A stretch of 64,000 nucleotides of DNA from Mesobacillus sp. S13 (lineage in GTDB: Bacteria; Bacillota; Bacilli; Bacillales; Cytobacillaceae), in the NCBI RefSeq assembly GCF_020422885.1, contig NZ_CP084622.1:668001-732000 (forward strand), given 5' to 3'. The notes beneath the pieces are model-generated. The model was not told where the DNA came from, did not search any database, and saw only the letters and a program-made list of their open reading frames with translations. Shown one piece after another: positions 52,185 to 61,006 of the stretch. A program made the translations under genes and the position numbers. Within the stretch, counting starts at the first letter, position 1. Each line of letters starts with the position of its first letter.

Positions 52185-54359
52185 ATGAAAAAATGGTGGT
52201 TGATAATCGGGTTGATGTTCATTTCTATTGCAGCAGTGGCTTTTTATTCTTTTTCCCAGTTCAAGGTGGTCAATGCCTTGGAAGAGGAGCATATCGTCTT
52301 GCCGACCAAGGTATGGCAGCTGCAGTTTTCGGAGAAGATTTCTGAACAAAGTCTTGATCATGAATTGATGTATGTGACGAATGACAAGGGAGAGAAACTT
52401 GATACGAAGCTGGAGCTGGGTGACGACCGAAAAACCATTTTCATCCATCCTCCGGAAGAAGGATATGACCCACAGGCGGGATATAGTGTTCATTTTAAAA
52501 AAGGGATCAAATCAGCTTTGGGCAAAGAGCTGGACTCTGAGCATAGCTGGAAGTTCGTTGTAAAAGAAACCCTTCCGACCGTTGGGACGCAGGAAAACCT
52601 GGCGAGTTATTTTGAAGAAATCATCAAGGAAGAAAAAAAGGCTCGGGGCTGGTTTGGCGGGTTGAAGGAATCCTTCTCTGTTGGCGAGGATAAAGCGACG
52701 GAAGAGTCAGTGGCTGCTGATAAATCCGGAGGCGGCGGGGATGTTTCCGAAACGAATGTCCAGGTCCAGGGTGTCGATGAAGCGGATATTGTCAAAACAG
52801 ATGGAAAAAGCATTTTCCAGGCGGAGCATGATAAGGTGCGGATCATTCAGGCTGTGCCAGGTGCGCAGATGAAGGTATTGTCGACGATTCCTTATAAAGG
52901 GAATTTTTCACCTAGCCAGTTGTTCTTGCAAAAGGATCAGCTTGTGGTCATTGGGCACCAGTACAATGAGATGTACAGACCTTATGAAGATGTTGCCAAA
53001 GATTCGCTGATTGCTCCAATGATGCAGTCGACGACCATCATTATCTATGATGTGAAAAATCCAGCCGACCCAAAACAGATTCGTGAAGTGAAGATGGAGG
53101 GTCACTATGTTTCGGCCCGGAAGGTGGATAACCTTGTTTACCTGATCACGCAGCATTATCCGGATTACTGGCTGCTGAAGGAAAGCAGGAAGATTGATAT
53201 TCGGCCGAAGTTCACCGACTCAGCAGTGAGTTCGAAAGAGAGAATGATTGATTATGACGATATTCACTATTTTCCGGAATCGCGCCAGCCGAACTATACA
53301 CTCATAGCCGCACTCGACCTTGAGCAGCCGAAAAAAGAAGTTTCGATGACGACTTATCTGGGCAGCGGCAACCAGCTTTATATGTCAAAAGAAAACCTCT
53401 ACCTCGCAGTCGAGAATTATGGAGATATGGACCTGAAAGAGAGCGGTGTGATCGCACCTGACACGGATGTCCATAAATTTGCGATCAGCGGAATGGACGT
53501 TCAATACCACAGCTCTGCTACCGTGCCGGGAACCGTGCTGAATCAGTTCTCGATGGATGAGCACAACGGCTATTTCCGTGTTGTGACGACAAAAGGCTAC
53601 GCGTGGGACGAGAAGCGCCCATCTTCCAACCATTTATATATACTGGATAAAAACTTGAAGGAAACCGGGAAAATCGAGGAGTTAGCGCGCGGGGAGAGAA
53701 TCTATTCCGCGAGATTCATGGGTGACCGGATTTATATGGTTACTTTTAAAGAAACCGACCCGCTGTTTGTGTTTGACGCAAGCGATCCGGCCAACCCGAA
53801 AGTGCTTGGCGAGCTGAAAATTCCTGGCTTCAGCAATTACCTGCATCCTTATGATGAAAACCATATTATCGGATTCGGCCAGGATACGAAAATCGTTGCT
53901 GAAAAAGGAGCGTCACAGCCGCGGATCCTGACAGACGGAGTCAAGATTTCCCTGTTCGATGTCAGCGATATGTCCAATCCGAAAGAAAAATTCACCGAAA
54001 TCATCGGTGGGCGAGGAACTTACTCACCATTGAACCATGACCATAAAGCCCTGCTATTCAATAAAGACAAAGACATTTTCGCCTTCCCGATCTCGGTTTA
54101 CCAAAACAGCGAGAAGAACGAATACGAACAAATTTTTGAATATCAGGGAGCATACGTTTACGATATCGATCCGGCAACCGGTATTCACTTGAAGACGAAA
54201 ATCACCCATATCAACGGCGAAATGCCGTATTACGAAGAATGGGAAAACCAAATCCAGCGCTTGCTTTACATCGGAGACACACTCTACGCCCTGTCGGCAG
54301 ATAAAATCACGAGCCATAAAATGGGCAGTTATGAGAAGGTTGGAGAGCTGGGATTTTAG
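52185..54359 (+). CDS. secreted or membrane-anchored C-terminal beta-propeller protein
   Basis: A 724-residue protein with an N-terminal signal-anchor helix (about 5-22). An Ig-like Big_5/SbsA-type domain follows (about 30-130, ending SEHSWKFVVKE), then a low-complexity Gly/Ser linker and a beta-propeller region from about 190 (GVDEADIVKTDGKSIFQAEHDKVRII) to the end. This is the DUF (PF09826-type) secreted beta-propeller family of Bacillaceae, found outside the membrane, role unknown. GGGGCTGAAAAAG precedes the ATG. The last codons GELGF and stop lie in the first unit of a tandem array. Confidence 0.82.
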   Translation: MKKWWLIIGLMFISIAAVAFYSFSQFKVVNALEEEHIVLPTKVWQLQFSEKISEQSLDHELMYVTNDKGEKLDTKLELGDDRKTIFIHPPEEGYDPQAGYSVHFKKGIKSALGKELDSEHSWKFVVKETLPTVGTQENLASYFEEIIKEEKKARGWFGGLKESFSVGEDKATEESVAADKSGGGGDVSETNVQVQGVDEADIVKTDGKSIFQAEHDKVRIIQAVPGAQMKVLSTIPYKGNFSPSQLFLQKDQLVVIGHQYNEMYRPYEDVAKDSLIAPMMQSTTIIIYDVKNPADPKQIREVKMEGHYVSARKVDNLVYLITQHYPDYWLLKESRKIDIRPKFTDSAVSSKERMIDYDDIHYFPESRQPNYTLIAALDLEQPKKEVSMTTYLGSGNQLYMSKENLYLAVENYGDMDLKESGVIAPDTDVHKFAISGMDVQYHSSATVPGTVLNQFSMDEHNGYFRVVTTKGYAWDEKRPSSNHLYILDKNLKETGKIEELARGERIYSARFMGDRIYMVTFKETDPLFVFDASDPANPKVLGELKIPGFSNYLHPYDENHIIGFGQDTKIVAEKGASQPRILTDGVKISLFDVSDMSNPKEKFTEIIGGRGTYSPLNHDHKALLFNKDKDIFAFPISVYQNSEKNEYEQIFEYQGAYVYDIDPATGIHLKTKITHINGEMPYYEEWENQIQRLLYIGDTLYALSADKITSHKMGSYEKVGELGF

Positions 54360-54515
54360 GATTGGGTTGATGCTTAAAACAAGGAGAGTTGTAAATTTAG
54401 GATTGGCCGGCATTTAATACAAAGGGAGCTTTAATCGAACGACTCCCATTCAATACTAGGAGAGCTGGAATTTTAGGAGCGGACTTCTGTTCAGTACTAG
54501 AAGAACTTCCGCTCA
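54342..54515. repeat. 35-41-bp tandem array growing from a gene end
   Basis: GGAGAG-type markers at 54342, 54383, 54424, 54459 and 54500. The first unit contains the final codons and stop of the beta-propeller gene. Units are moderately degenerate. Confidence 0.8.
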
Positions 54516-54521
54516 AAATAA

Positions 54522-54568
54522 AAGTGGAGTCAGGCTGTCAGTTGCGGCCAGACTCCACTATTTTTTTG
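54522..54568. terminator. bidirectional terminator
   Basis: Stem AGTGGAGTC/GACTCCACT with a longer loop and a seven-T tail, between convergent genes. Confidence 0.8.
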
Positions 54569-54577
54569 CAGCGAAAT

Positions 54578-54991
54578 TTACCCTAATCCCTCTGTGTTCT
54601 GCAGCACAATCCTCCAGCCATCAGGATCGGCAATCGTTATGCCGGATCTTTTCCAGTACGGATTTTCCGGTTCGACCTCAGGATATCCCATAGTATGGAG
54701 GCGCTCTGCGATTGCATCGCGTGCTTCTTTATTCGGAATATAGAAGACTAACAGATTGTCTTCCGTCGGTGCAGGGCAGGGACTGCCATTTTCATGCTGG
54801 GTGAATTCAAGATGATAGCTCAAATCAGGCAGGCCAAGCATCACGCCATCATACCCATCATGCTTTTCAAAACCGCCCACCACTTCCAGCCCAACTCCAT
54901 CGCGGTAAAACTCAACAACCTTTTCCAATTGATCCGTTGGCCGGGCAATCCGGAATTGGACCGCAGGCATTTTTTCAGACCAAGGCTTCAT
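54578..54991 (-). CDS. VOC family protein (glyoxalase/fosfomycin-resistance superfamily)
   Basis: A 137-residue protein with two beta-alpha-beta-beta-beta modules. It contains VQFRIARPTDQLEKVVEFYRDGVGLEVVGGF and a C-terminal KRSGITIADPDGWRIVLQNT. These place it in the VOC superfamily, whose members use a divalent metal for lyase or dioxygenase chemistry or bind drugs. The ATG at 54991 has GAGGTG six bases upstream. It is a single gene. Confidence 0.85.
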   Translation of the reverse strand: MKPWSEKMPAVQFRIARPTDQLEKVVEFYRDGVGLEVVGGFEKHDGYDGVMLGLPDLSYHLEFTQHENGSPCPAPTEDNLLVFYIPNKEARDAIAERLHTMGYPEVEPENPYWKRSGITIADPDGWRIVLQNTEGLG

Positions 54992-55138
54992 CTTCAGCAC
55001 CTCGATTCCATTTGATGGTTTAATTATATAATAATGCTGGTGACTTTTTCCTGAAAGATGGAATGGAACGGGGTTAATCGAACTTCTAGTTTGCTATAAT
55101 GATAACGAGAGGATTTTTCCTAAATAAGAGGTGTTAGT

Positions 55139-55333
55139 ATGACCATTGGCCTTATATTGGTATTCATCATTATCATTGGAGCACTGCTGGCAACATTGTT
55201 ACTCTCTGGCAAGGGAGACGAGGAGTATAGCAAAGCCACGAAAAGAAACACGACGAATCTTTCTCTGATTTATATTGTGGTCATTCTGCTATCCTTTCTG
55301 GCAGTGGGAATTTATATTAAGTGGTTTGTGTAG
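55139..55333 (+). CDS. small two-helix membrane protein
   Basis: A 64-residue protein with two hydrophobic helices (about 3-22 and 42-60) joined by a charged loop, KGDEEYSKATKRNTT. AGAGGTG precedes the ATG. I do not recognise a family. It lies alone ahead of the terminator shared with gntP. Confidence 0.6.
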   Translation: MTIGLILVFIIIIGALLATLLLSGKGDEEYSKATKRNTTNLSLIYIVVILLSFLAVGIYIKWFV

Positions 55334-55346
55334 TGATAATAGAATA

Positions 55347-55379
55347 AAGGTCAGCCCGATTATGAGGGCTGACCTTTTC
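55347..55379. terminator. bidirectional terminator
   Basis: A perfect stem AAGGTCAGCCC/GGGCTGACCTT with T-runs on both sides, ending gntP on the minus strand. Confidence 0.88.
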
Positions 55380-55382
55380 CTA

Positions 55383-56729
55383 TTATACGAACAGGCTAAG
55401 CAATAAGATAAATCCTAATCCTGCTACTGAAATAATCGTTTCAAGCAATGTCCATGTTGCGAATGTTTCTTTCATACTCAAGCCGAAGTATTCTTTGAAC
55501 ATCCAGAAGCCTGCGTCGTTCACGTGTGAAGCGATCAAGCTTCCTGCGCCAGTTGCCAGTACGACAAGGGCAAGGTTCACATCTGTCTGGCCAAGCAATG
55601 GAATGACTAGGCCAGCTGTCGTCAATGCTGCCACCGTTGCTGATCCAAGTGAGATACGCAGGATCGCTGCGATGATCCAAGCCAGCAGGATTGGTGATAG
55701 GGAAGTACCGTTGAATAGTTCAGCTACATAGTCGCCAACGCCGCCGTTGATCAAAACTTGTTTGAAGGCGCCGCCGCCACCGATGATCAAAAGCATCATG
55801 CCGATGTGAGAGATCGCTGTTGTACAAGAATCCATCACTGTTTTAATAGGGATGTTACGTGCGATACCCATTGTGTAAATGGCTACAAGCAGGGATAGTA
55901 ACATCGCCGTACCTGCATCACCGATGAACTGGATGGCTGCAAGAAAAGCATTATCCTCGAATCCCATCGTTTTTTGTAGTAAAGAAATGATTGTTGCGAT
56001 CGACATTAAGATAACTGGTAGAAGTGCTGTGAAAACGCTGATTCCGAAACCAGGTGTTTCTTCAAGTTTGAAAGTTTTTTGTTCTCCTAAAGAAGCAATG
56101 TTTCCTGTTTTGTTAAAAGATTCTGGGACAAGCTTCTTCGCGATTTTCGTGAAAACTGGACCAGCCAGGATGACAGTTGGAATCGCAATGATGAATCCGT
56201 ATAGCAATACTTCACCAATGTTTGCGCCGTACTCACCAGCGATTACAGTTGGACCCGGGTGAGGAGGCAGGAAGCCGTGTGTGACAGATAAAGCGGCAGT
56301 CATTGGAATACCAAGATACAGAATAGAAATCTTTAATTCTCTTGAAATCGCAAATACGATTGGAATCAATAATACTAAACCTACTTCGAAAAATAGAGCA
56401 ACACCGATGATGAATGAAGCAGCAACGACTGCCCATTGGATGTTCTTTTCACCGAATTTGTTCACAAGTGTCATGGCGATTCGCTGGGCACCGCCGGAAT
56501 CCGCAATTAATTTACCAAGCATCGCACCAAGACCAAAAATCAGTGCTAAGTGGCCAAGAGTTCCGCCAAGTCCAGCTTCAATTGTTTTAACAATCTCGCC
56601 AAGTGGCATTCCAAGCGCCAATGCTACGCCAAACGATACGATAATCAAGGAAATGAATGTGTTGAGCTTTAAGCCCATGATCAATAATAGTAAAGCTAAG
56701 ATACCAATTGCTACAATAACCAATGGCAT
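55383..56729 (-). CDS. gntP: gluconate permease
   Basis: A 448-residue member of the GntP family, identical in length to B. subtilis GntP, with twelve or more hydrophobic segments. Conserved blocks are GLGAMLGKLIADSGGAQRIA, PMTAALSVTHGFLPPHPGPTVIAGEYGANIG and SHVNDAGFWMFKEYFGLSMKETF. It imports gluconate with protons. It lies downstream of gntK in the gnt operon, 313 bases away, with a repeat array in that gap. No gntZ follows. Confidence 0.93.
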   Translation of the reverse strand: MPLVIVAIGILALLLLIMGLKLNTFISLIIVSFGVALALGMPLGEIVKTIEAGLGGTLGHLALIFGLGAMLGKLIADSGGAQRIAMTLVNKFGEKNIQWAVVAASFIIGVALFFEVGLVLLIPIVFAISRELKISILYLGIPMTAALSVTHGFLPPHPGPTVIAGEYGANIGEVLLYGFIIAIPTVILAGPVFTKIAKKLVPESFNKTGNIASLGEQKTFKLEETPGFGISVFTALLPVILMSIATIISLLQKTMGFEDNAFLAAIQFIGDAGTAMLLSLLVAIYTMGIARNIPIKTVMDSCTTAISHIGMMLLIIGGGGAFKQVLINGGVGDYVAELFNGTSLSPILLAWIIAAILRISLGSATVAALTTAGLVIPLLGQTDVNLALVVLATGAGSLIASHVNDAGFWMFKEYFGLSMKETFATWTLLETIISVAGLGFILLLSLFV

Positions 56730-56829
56730 TGTAATTTCCCCCTAAGATGTTTGTGATCCGCTATTCGCGGGTGTTTCCCTCTGTAAAATAAAGCGCTGCC
56801 ATTTTTGAGCGGGGATTAGTGTCCCCTTT

Positions 56830-57070
56830 GTGATAATCCCTTGTTTAACCAAACTTCTTTGTAATACCTAACCCGATCAGGCTACTTTAATAGGCCATTA
56901 TTTAATCAAACTATTTACTTTGATAGTCCCTTATCGAATCAGACTTCTTGGATAGCCCTTATTTAATCAGGCTTCTTTAGTAGTCCCTTATCTGATCAGA
57001 CTCCTTTGAAGGCCCTTATCGAATCAACTTCTTGGATAGCCCTTATTTAATCAGGCTTCTTTGATAGTTT
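56830..57070. repeat. 28-bp tandem array between gntK and gntP
   Basis: About eight units: the marker CCCTTAT recurs at 56928, 56956, 56985, 57013 and 57040, spaced 27-29 bp. The most gntK-proximal unit contains the last codons and stop of gntK. Outer units (56830-56927) are more degenerate. The stretch 56730-56830 shows nothing else. Confidence 0.85.
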
Positions 57071-58578
57071 GCGATTCTTGAATAATCCTGTTCCAGTGCT
57101 CTGGATAAGCTGATGAAAATCGGCACTAGCTGTCTGTATTCTTTTGCGGCTTCTTCGTTCGGCGTGTGCTTGTGGGTGCTGCCGATCATCTCGGAAGCGA
57201 CTTCAAATGAGTCGATTTTCCCTGTTGCATAGAGGCCGAGGATGCAAGCACCAAGGCAAGAGCTTTCATAGCTTTCAGGTACGACTACCTCGATGTCGAA
57301 AATATCGGACATCATCTGGCGCCACACATCCGATCTAGCAAAACCGCCGGTAGCCTGAATCCTTGTAACCGGGCTTTCCATAGCTTCCGTAAGCGCTAAG
57401 AAAACGGTATAAAGGTTGAAAATGACCCCCTCTAATGCTGCACGAATCATATGCTCTTTTTTATGGGACATAGTCAGTCCGAAAAAGGATCCGCGGACAT
57501 CTGGATTCCAAAGTGGAGCACGCTCACCTGCAAGGTATGGGTGGAACAGCAAACCTTCCGCACCGGGTCTTACGCGTTCAGCGATTTTCGTTAAAACGTT
57601 ATAAGGGTCGATGCCTAAACGCTTGGCCGTCTCGACTTCAGATGCTGCGAATTCATCGCGGATCCAGCGAAGGACCATTCCGCCATTGTTGACAGGACCG
57701 CCGATGACCCAGTGGTTCTCGGTCAGGGCGTAGCAGAAAATCCGTCCTTTTTCATCGGTTTGCGGCTCGTCGATGATCGTGCGGATTGCACCGCTTGTCC
57801 CAATTGTGACCGCAATCTCGCCTTTGCCAATCGCATTGACGCCGAGGTTGGAAAGGACACCGTCACTAGCACCGATGACAAAAGGAGTTTCAGGGTCAAT
57901 CCCGATTTGCTTCGCTAATTCTGAATTGCAGTTCGTGAAGGTCTTTGTTGTCGGTACAAGCTCTGATAATTGGTCTTTCGTGATTCCGGTAATTTTCAGA
58001 GCCTCTTCATCCCATTCGAGCTTTTTAAGATTCATCATTCCCATCGCTGACGCAAGCGAATGGTCCACCACATACTGGTCAAAGAACTTTTTAAAAATAA
58101 ATTCCTTGATGCCGATGTATTTCTTCGCTTTAGCGGCAATTTCAGGACGCTCATTCACAATCCATGCAATTTTGCTTAATGGTGACATCGGATGGATCGG
58201 CGTTCCGGTGCGCTTGTAAATCTCATGTCCGTTGAGTTCTGTTTTGATCTTATGCGCCCATGCTTCACTGCGGTTATCGGCCCAGGTGATACAGGGTGTA
58301 AGCGGCTCATCATTTTCATCAATGGCAATGACGCTGTGCATCGCGCTGCTGAAGGAAATAAACGCCAGCTTTTTTTGCTGATTGTGTTTCATGATTTTCG
58401 TAATGGCAGTCAGGACCGCCATATAAATTTCTTCAGGATCTTGCTCGGCTGTTGATATATCCGGCGTATGGAGCGGGTAGCCAATGTTCTCCTGCTGGAT
58501 GACTTCGCCTTTTTCGCTGAAAAGGACAGCCTTGGTACTCGTCGTACCGATGTCGACCCCTAGCATATATTCAGTCAC
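57043..58578 (-). CDS. gntK: gluconokinase
   Basis: A 511-residue FGGY-family kinase (B. subtilis GntK is 513) that phosphorylates gluconate with ATP to 6-phosphogluconate. It has the N-terminal phosphate-binding motif LGVDIGTTSTKAVLF, the FGGY motif region in GASDGVLSNLGVNA and GGFARSDVWRQMMSDIFDIEVVVPES, and the adenosine-binding segment IGTSGAIRT. GTG 58578 gives MTEYMLGVDIG, as in B. subtilis. It overlaps gntR by eight bases. Its last codons lie inside a tandem array. Confidence 0.93.
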   Translation of the reverse strand: MTEYMLGVDIGTTSTKAVLFSEKGEVIQQENIGYPLHTPDISTAEQDPEEIYMAVLTAITKIMKHNQQKKLAFISFSSAMHSVIAIDENDEPLTPCITWADNRSEAWAHKIKTELNGHEIYKRTGTPIHPMSPLSKIAWIVNERPEIAAKAKKYIGIKEFIFKKFFDQYVVDHSLASAMGMMNLKKLEWDEEALKITGITKDQLSELVPTTKTFTNCNSELAKQIGIDPETPFVIGASDGVLSNLGVNAIGKGEIAVTIGTSGAIRTIIDEPQTDEKGRIFCYALTENHWVIGGPVNNGGMVLRWIRDEFAASEVETAKRLGIDPYNVLTKIAERVRPGAEGLLFHPYLAGERAPLWNPDVRGSFFGLTMSHKKEHMIRAALEGVIFNLYTVFLALTEAMESPVTRIQATGGFARSDVWRQMMSDIFDIEVVVPESYESSCLGACILGLYATGKIDSFEVASEMIGSTHKHTPNEEAAKEYRQLVPIFISLSRALEQDYSRIANYQRSLIK

Positions 58579-59299
58579 TTTTCTCCACTCCCTTGGAAAG
58601 CGTTTGCTGCGATATCCAAAGGTCATCTACTTTACCTTGAACATCATCAAAATTTTGGTGTAAGGATTTAATCATCAGGTCGCGATTCTTCGTTTTGATG
58701 GCTTCAATATAAAGCTCGTGATTCTCGAGGATGCGATCGAAGTCTTCGTACTTTTCTTCAACCCTTGCTCGCATCGATAAAAGAATGAAAGCTTCCATGA
58801 CGGGCTTCGTGTTATCCCAGATCATTCGGATGTAAGAGTGGTTGATGGCCCGGATGATCGTTTCGTGAAAAAGAACATCCTGGAGGCTGAACTCGTCGGC
58901 ATCCTTGTACTTGATGGCAATCTTCATCATCTCGAGAATTTTGCTCAATTCAACTACTAGGTTGGTTGTATCTATTTTGATAAGTCGTTCAAAAACGAAT
59001 GACTCAATCAATAAGCGGACATCATAAATCTCTTCAATATCTTTTTCTGTAAGGCCAATGACCACGGCACCCATTCTTTCCAGGCGGATCAGGTTTTCAG
59101 CTGAAAGAATTTTAAGCGCTTCACGGATCGGCGAACGGCTTACGTTAAAATCAGCAGCTAGTTTGTTCTCCGAAAGGATGGCACCGCTTTCAATCAAGCC
59201 CGAAATAATTTGCATCCGGAGCTCACTCGCAACCCGGTCACCCGTTGAAGCCTTAGAAAGCCATTTTTGCGGATAAAGAAAATTACTATTTTCCGTCAT
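58571..59299 (-). CDS. gntR: gluconate operon repressor GntR
   Basis: A 242-residue GntR/FadR-type repressor, as long as B. subtilis GntR (243). The winged helix (about 20-85) contains LRMQIISGLIESGAILSENKLAADFNVSRSPIREALKILSAENLIRLERMGAVVIGLTE. The C-terminal FCD ligand domain (about 90-235) has the conserved His positions FHETIIRAINH. ATG 59299 follows GGAAGGTGAGGAA. It binds ATACTTGTATACAAGTAT in its own promoter region and is released by gluconate. Confidence 0.93.
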   Translation of the reverse strand: MTENSNFLYPQKWLSKASTGDRVASELRMQIISGLIESGAILSENKLAADFNVSRSPIREALKILSAENLIRLERMGAVVIGLTEKDIEEIYDVRLLIESFVFERLIKIDTTNLVVELSKILEMMKIAIKYKDADEFSLQDVLFHETIIRAINHSYIRMIWDNTKPVMEAFILLSMRARVEEKYEDFDRILENHELYIEAIKTKNRDLMIKSLHQNFDDVQGKVDDLWISQQTLSKGVEKSD

Positions 59300-59325
59300 T
59301 TCCTCACCTTCCTGGTTAATCAAGT

Positions 59326-59347
59326 ATACTTGTATACAAGTATTATA
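59326..59347 (-). promoter_or_regulatory. GntR operator overlapping the gnt promoter
   Basis: ATACTTGTATACAAGTAT (59326-59343) is a perfect 18-bp palindrome and is the same as the known B. subtilis GntR operator. It overlaps the -10 box TATAAT (59347-59342 on the minus strand), with -35 TTGCAA at 59364-59369, spacer 16. Confidence 0.92.
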
Positions 59348-59363
59348 AAACGAATATGAAAAA

Positions 59364-59379
59364 TTGCAAGCGTTTTCTA
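59364..59379 (-). promoter_or_regulatory. candidate CcpA cre site at the gnt promoter
   Basis: TTGCAAGCGTTTTCTA matches the cre consensus WTGNAANCGNWWNCAW at every position but one. It overlaps the -35, so carbon catabolite repression of gntRKP is expected, as known in B. subtilis. Confidence 0.65.
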
Positions 59380-59444
59380 TTATGATTATTTTGGCAAATT
59401 TTTTTGTTGTTATTCGAGGAAGGGGTAAGGAAGTTAAGGAAGAT

Positions 59445-59700
59445 CATGATATGTGCCCGGTTATGGGAGGGAGAGCGAAAACCGGTAACATAAAGAGGAG
59501 ATATGTTCCCCGTTATGGGAGAGAGAGCGAAAACCGGTAACATAAAGAAGAGATATGTGCCCGGTTATGGGAGGAGAGCGAAAACTGGGCTCATAAAGAG
59601 GTAATATGTTCCCCGTTATGGGAGGGAGAGGAAAAACCGGTAACATAAAGAGGAGATATGTTCCCCGTTATGGGTAGAAGGAGAACAACTGAGCACATAA
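59445..59700. repeat. tandem array E, 52-bp units
   Basis: Five units: GTTATGGG markers at 59460, 59512, 59564, 59615 and 59667 (period 52, once 51). Some units have the inverted repeat TATGTGCCCGGTT/AACTGGGCTCATA. It lies upstream of the gnt promoter and downstream of the NERD gene. Confidence 0.9.
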
Positions 59701-59734
59701 AAAAGCCTAGATGGAAGAAATCACGATCTAGGCC
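59701..59734 (-). terminator. terminator after the NERD gene
   Basis: Stem GCCTAGAT/ATCTAGGC followed on the minus strand by six Ts. Confidence 0.78.
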
Positions 59735-59752
59735 CAAGTCTTGCAGAATATT

Positions 59753-60658
59753 TTACTCGTAATAAGTAGACTTACATTCTCCACTGGCTGATAAATTGTC
59801 TTTTAATACTCGTCTTATTGATTTTTTTGGCAAATTTCCATTGCACCAATCGTAAATAGCGGTTGTGGTTACTTTTTGACCTGGAAATAGTATTAGAAAA
59901 CTTTTTAACGCTTGCAAAATAAGAGATTCAATTGAGTCTCCTGTGCCACAATAACTACATACAGCTCTTTTTTGCCTGAAACTCTCCAAAAACCCCCCGC
60001 AACCTCCACAAATAACGCCTTTCCTCAACATTCCAAAATCATAACTCGGCACTCTTGAATACGGTGATTTCGTTATATGCAAAGACAATAGAGCTTCGGC
60101 CAATTTGGTATGTTTGTTATTCAGCTTGGAAGAGGTTCTGTTCATTTTATCCATAAAGCGGTTGAGTTGGTTGGGTAGAATAATGTGTGATTTCAATGGT
60201 GCTTGCAGAAGGGCGAATTCTGGGTTAATGAACACGAGGTGAGGTTCAAGAGGAATGTAAAAGCCAAGTTCCTTTAGCAGTTGTTTTAGCAGTGATTCGG
60301 CGCGGCTTAGTTGGTGGAGGGGGTTTTTGGTTTCTTTGCCGGCGACAGTCTTGAATTTGTCTCCATCCAGATAATAGTCCCCTTCAAGATTCTTCACTTC
60401 AAAAAGATGCAACCGGTCCTGTGTGATCACAAACGAATCGATTTGAAAAAGGGTGCCATTCACTTCTAGTAACAGGTCGTTGAGAATTAAACTTTCAACT
60501 TGGTATCCCGTAAACCATTGGTCGAATTGGACTTCACCTTCATATCCTTTTTCCAGTGTCCATAGGTTTTGCGCATCTTTCTCTTCTAATTCCATTCTAG
60601 GCTTCAGAGCATGCAACAATACTAGTTCTTCTGGTTTGGTTCGTTCTTTTACTATCAT
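59753..60658 (-). CDS. NERD domain protein with C-terminal zinc finger
   Basis: A 301-residue cytoplasmic protein. The N-terminal NERD (nuclease-related) domain (about 35-145) has the PD-(D/E)xK-like core: GYEGEVQFDQWF, then LLEVNGTLFQIDSFVIT, then LHLFEVKNLEG with the catalytic-type Glu-Val-Lys. The C-terminal part (about 210-300) has a zinc finger, CGGCGGFLESFRQKRAVCSYCG. Predicted role: DNA processing or repair, partner unknown. ATG 60658 follows GGAAGTGGAAT. It is a single gene. Confidence 0.85.
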   Translation of the reverse strand: MIVKERTKPEELVLLHALKPRMELEEKDAQNLWTLEKGYEGEVQFDQWFTGYQVESLILNDLLLEVNGTLFQIDSFVITQDRLHLFEVKNLEGDYYLDGDKFKTVAGKETKNPLHQLSRAESLLKQLLKELGFYIPLEPHLVFINPEFALLQAPLKSHIILPNQLNRFMDKMNRTSSKLNNKHTKLAEALLSLHITKSPYSRVPSYDFGMLRKGVICGGCGGFLESFRQKRAVCSYCGTGDSIESLILQALKSFLILFPGQKVTTTAIYDWCNGNLPKKSIRRVLKDNLSASGECKSTYYE

Positions 60659-60763
60659 ATTCCACTTCCTTTCTTTTTCATTGTAAAAGAATGTCAAGCA
60701 AAAATCAGTGAACATTCTTGGACATTTATGATACTATTAACCTAATTTCATATGATCTTATCA

Positions 60764-60943
60764 GATCGGTGAGGTAGAGGAGCGAATAACAAGAGTAGTC
60801 CATCGGAGATCGACAATCGTTGATGGTGGCTGAAAGGGTTGTTTGCCGAAGCGTGATCAGGGTCAGACTGATTATTGCTGGGCTGCTTTCTGAACAAGGA
60901 GCAGACTGTCATGCGGGGTTTTGTGCATGGAGAACTACTGATC
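60764..60943 (+). ncRNA. lysine (L-box) riboswitch aptamer
   Basis: The conserved core is recognisable: GAGGTAGAGG(A)GCGAATAACAAGAGTAGTC near 60771-60800, GGCTGAAAGGG near 60828, GCCGAAGC near 60845, the GGGCTGCTTTC region and the final GGAGAACTACT. P1 closes as GATCGGT (60764-60770) with ACTGATC (60937-60943). A Rho-independent terminator follows at 60967-61006, so control is by premature termination in lysine. No other gene intervenes before the amidohydrolase. Confidence 0.88.
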
Positions 60944-60966
60944 GAAATGGAGGATAACGTATATTG

Positions 60967-61006
60967 TAAAAGCAATGGTAGGTTATTTTCTGCCATTGCT
61001 TTTTTG
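60967..61006 (+). terminator. riboswitch-controlled terminator
   Basis: Stem AAAAGCAATGG/CCATTGCTTTT followed by a T-run, 24 bases after the aptamer. Confidence 0.88.

Noticed and set aside
59461..59646. Repetitive minus-strand frames in array E
   Set aside because: Artefacts of the period; the peptide repeats the unit and no start signal is seen.
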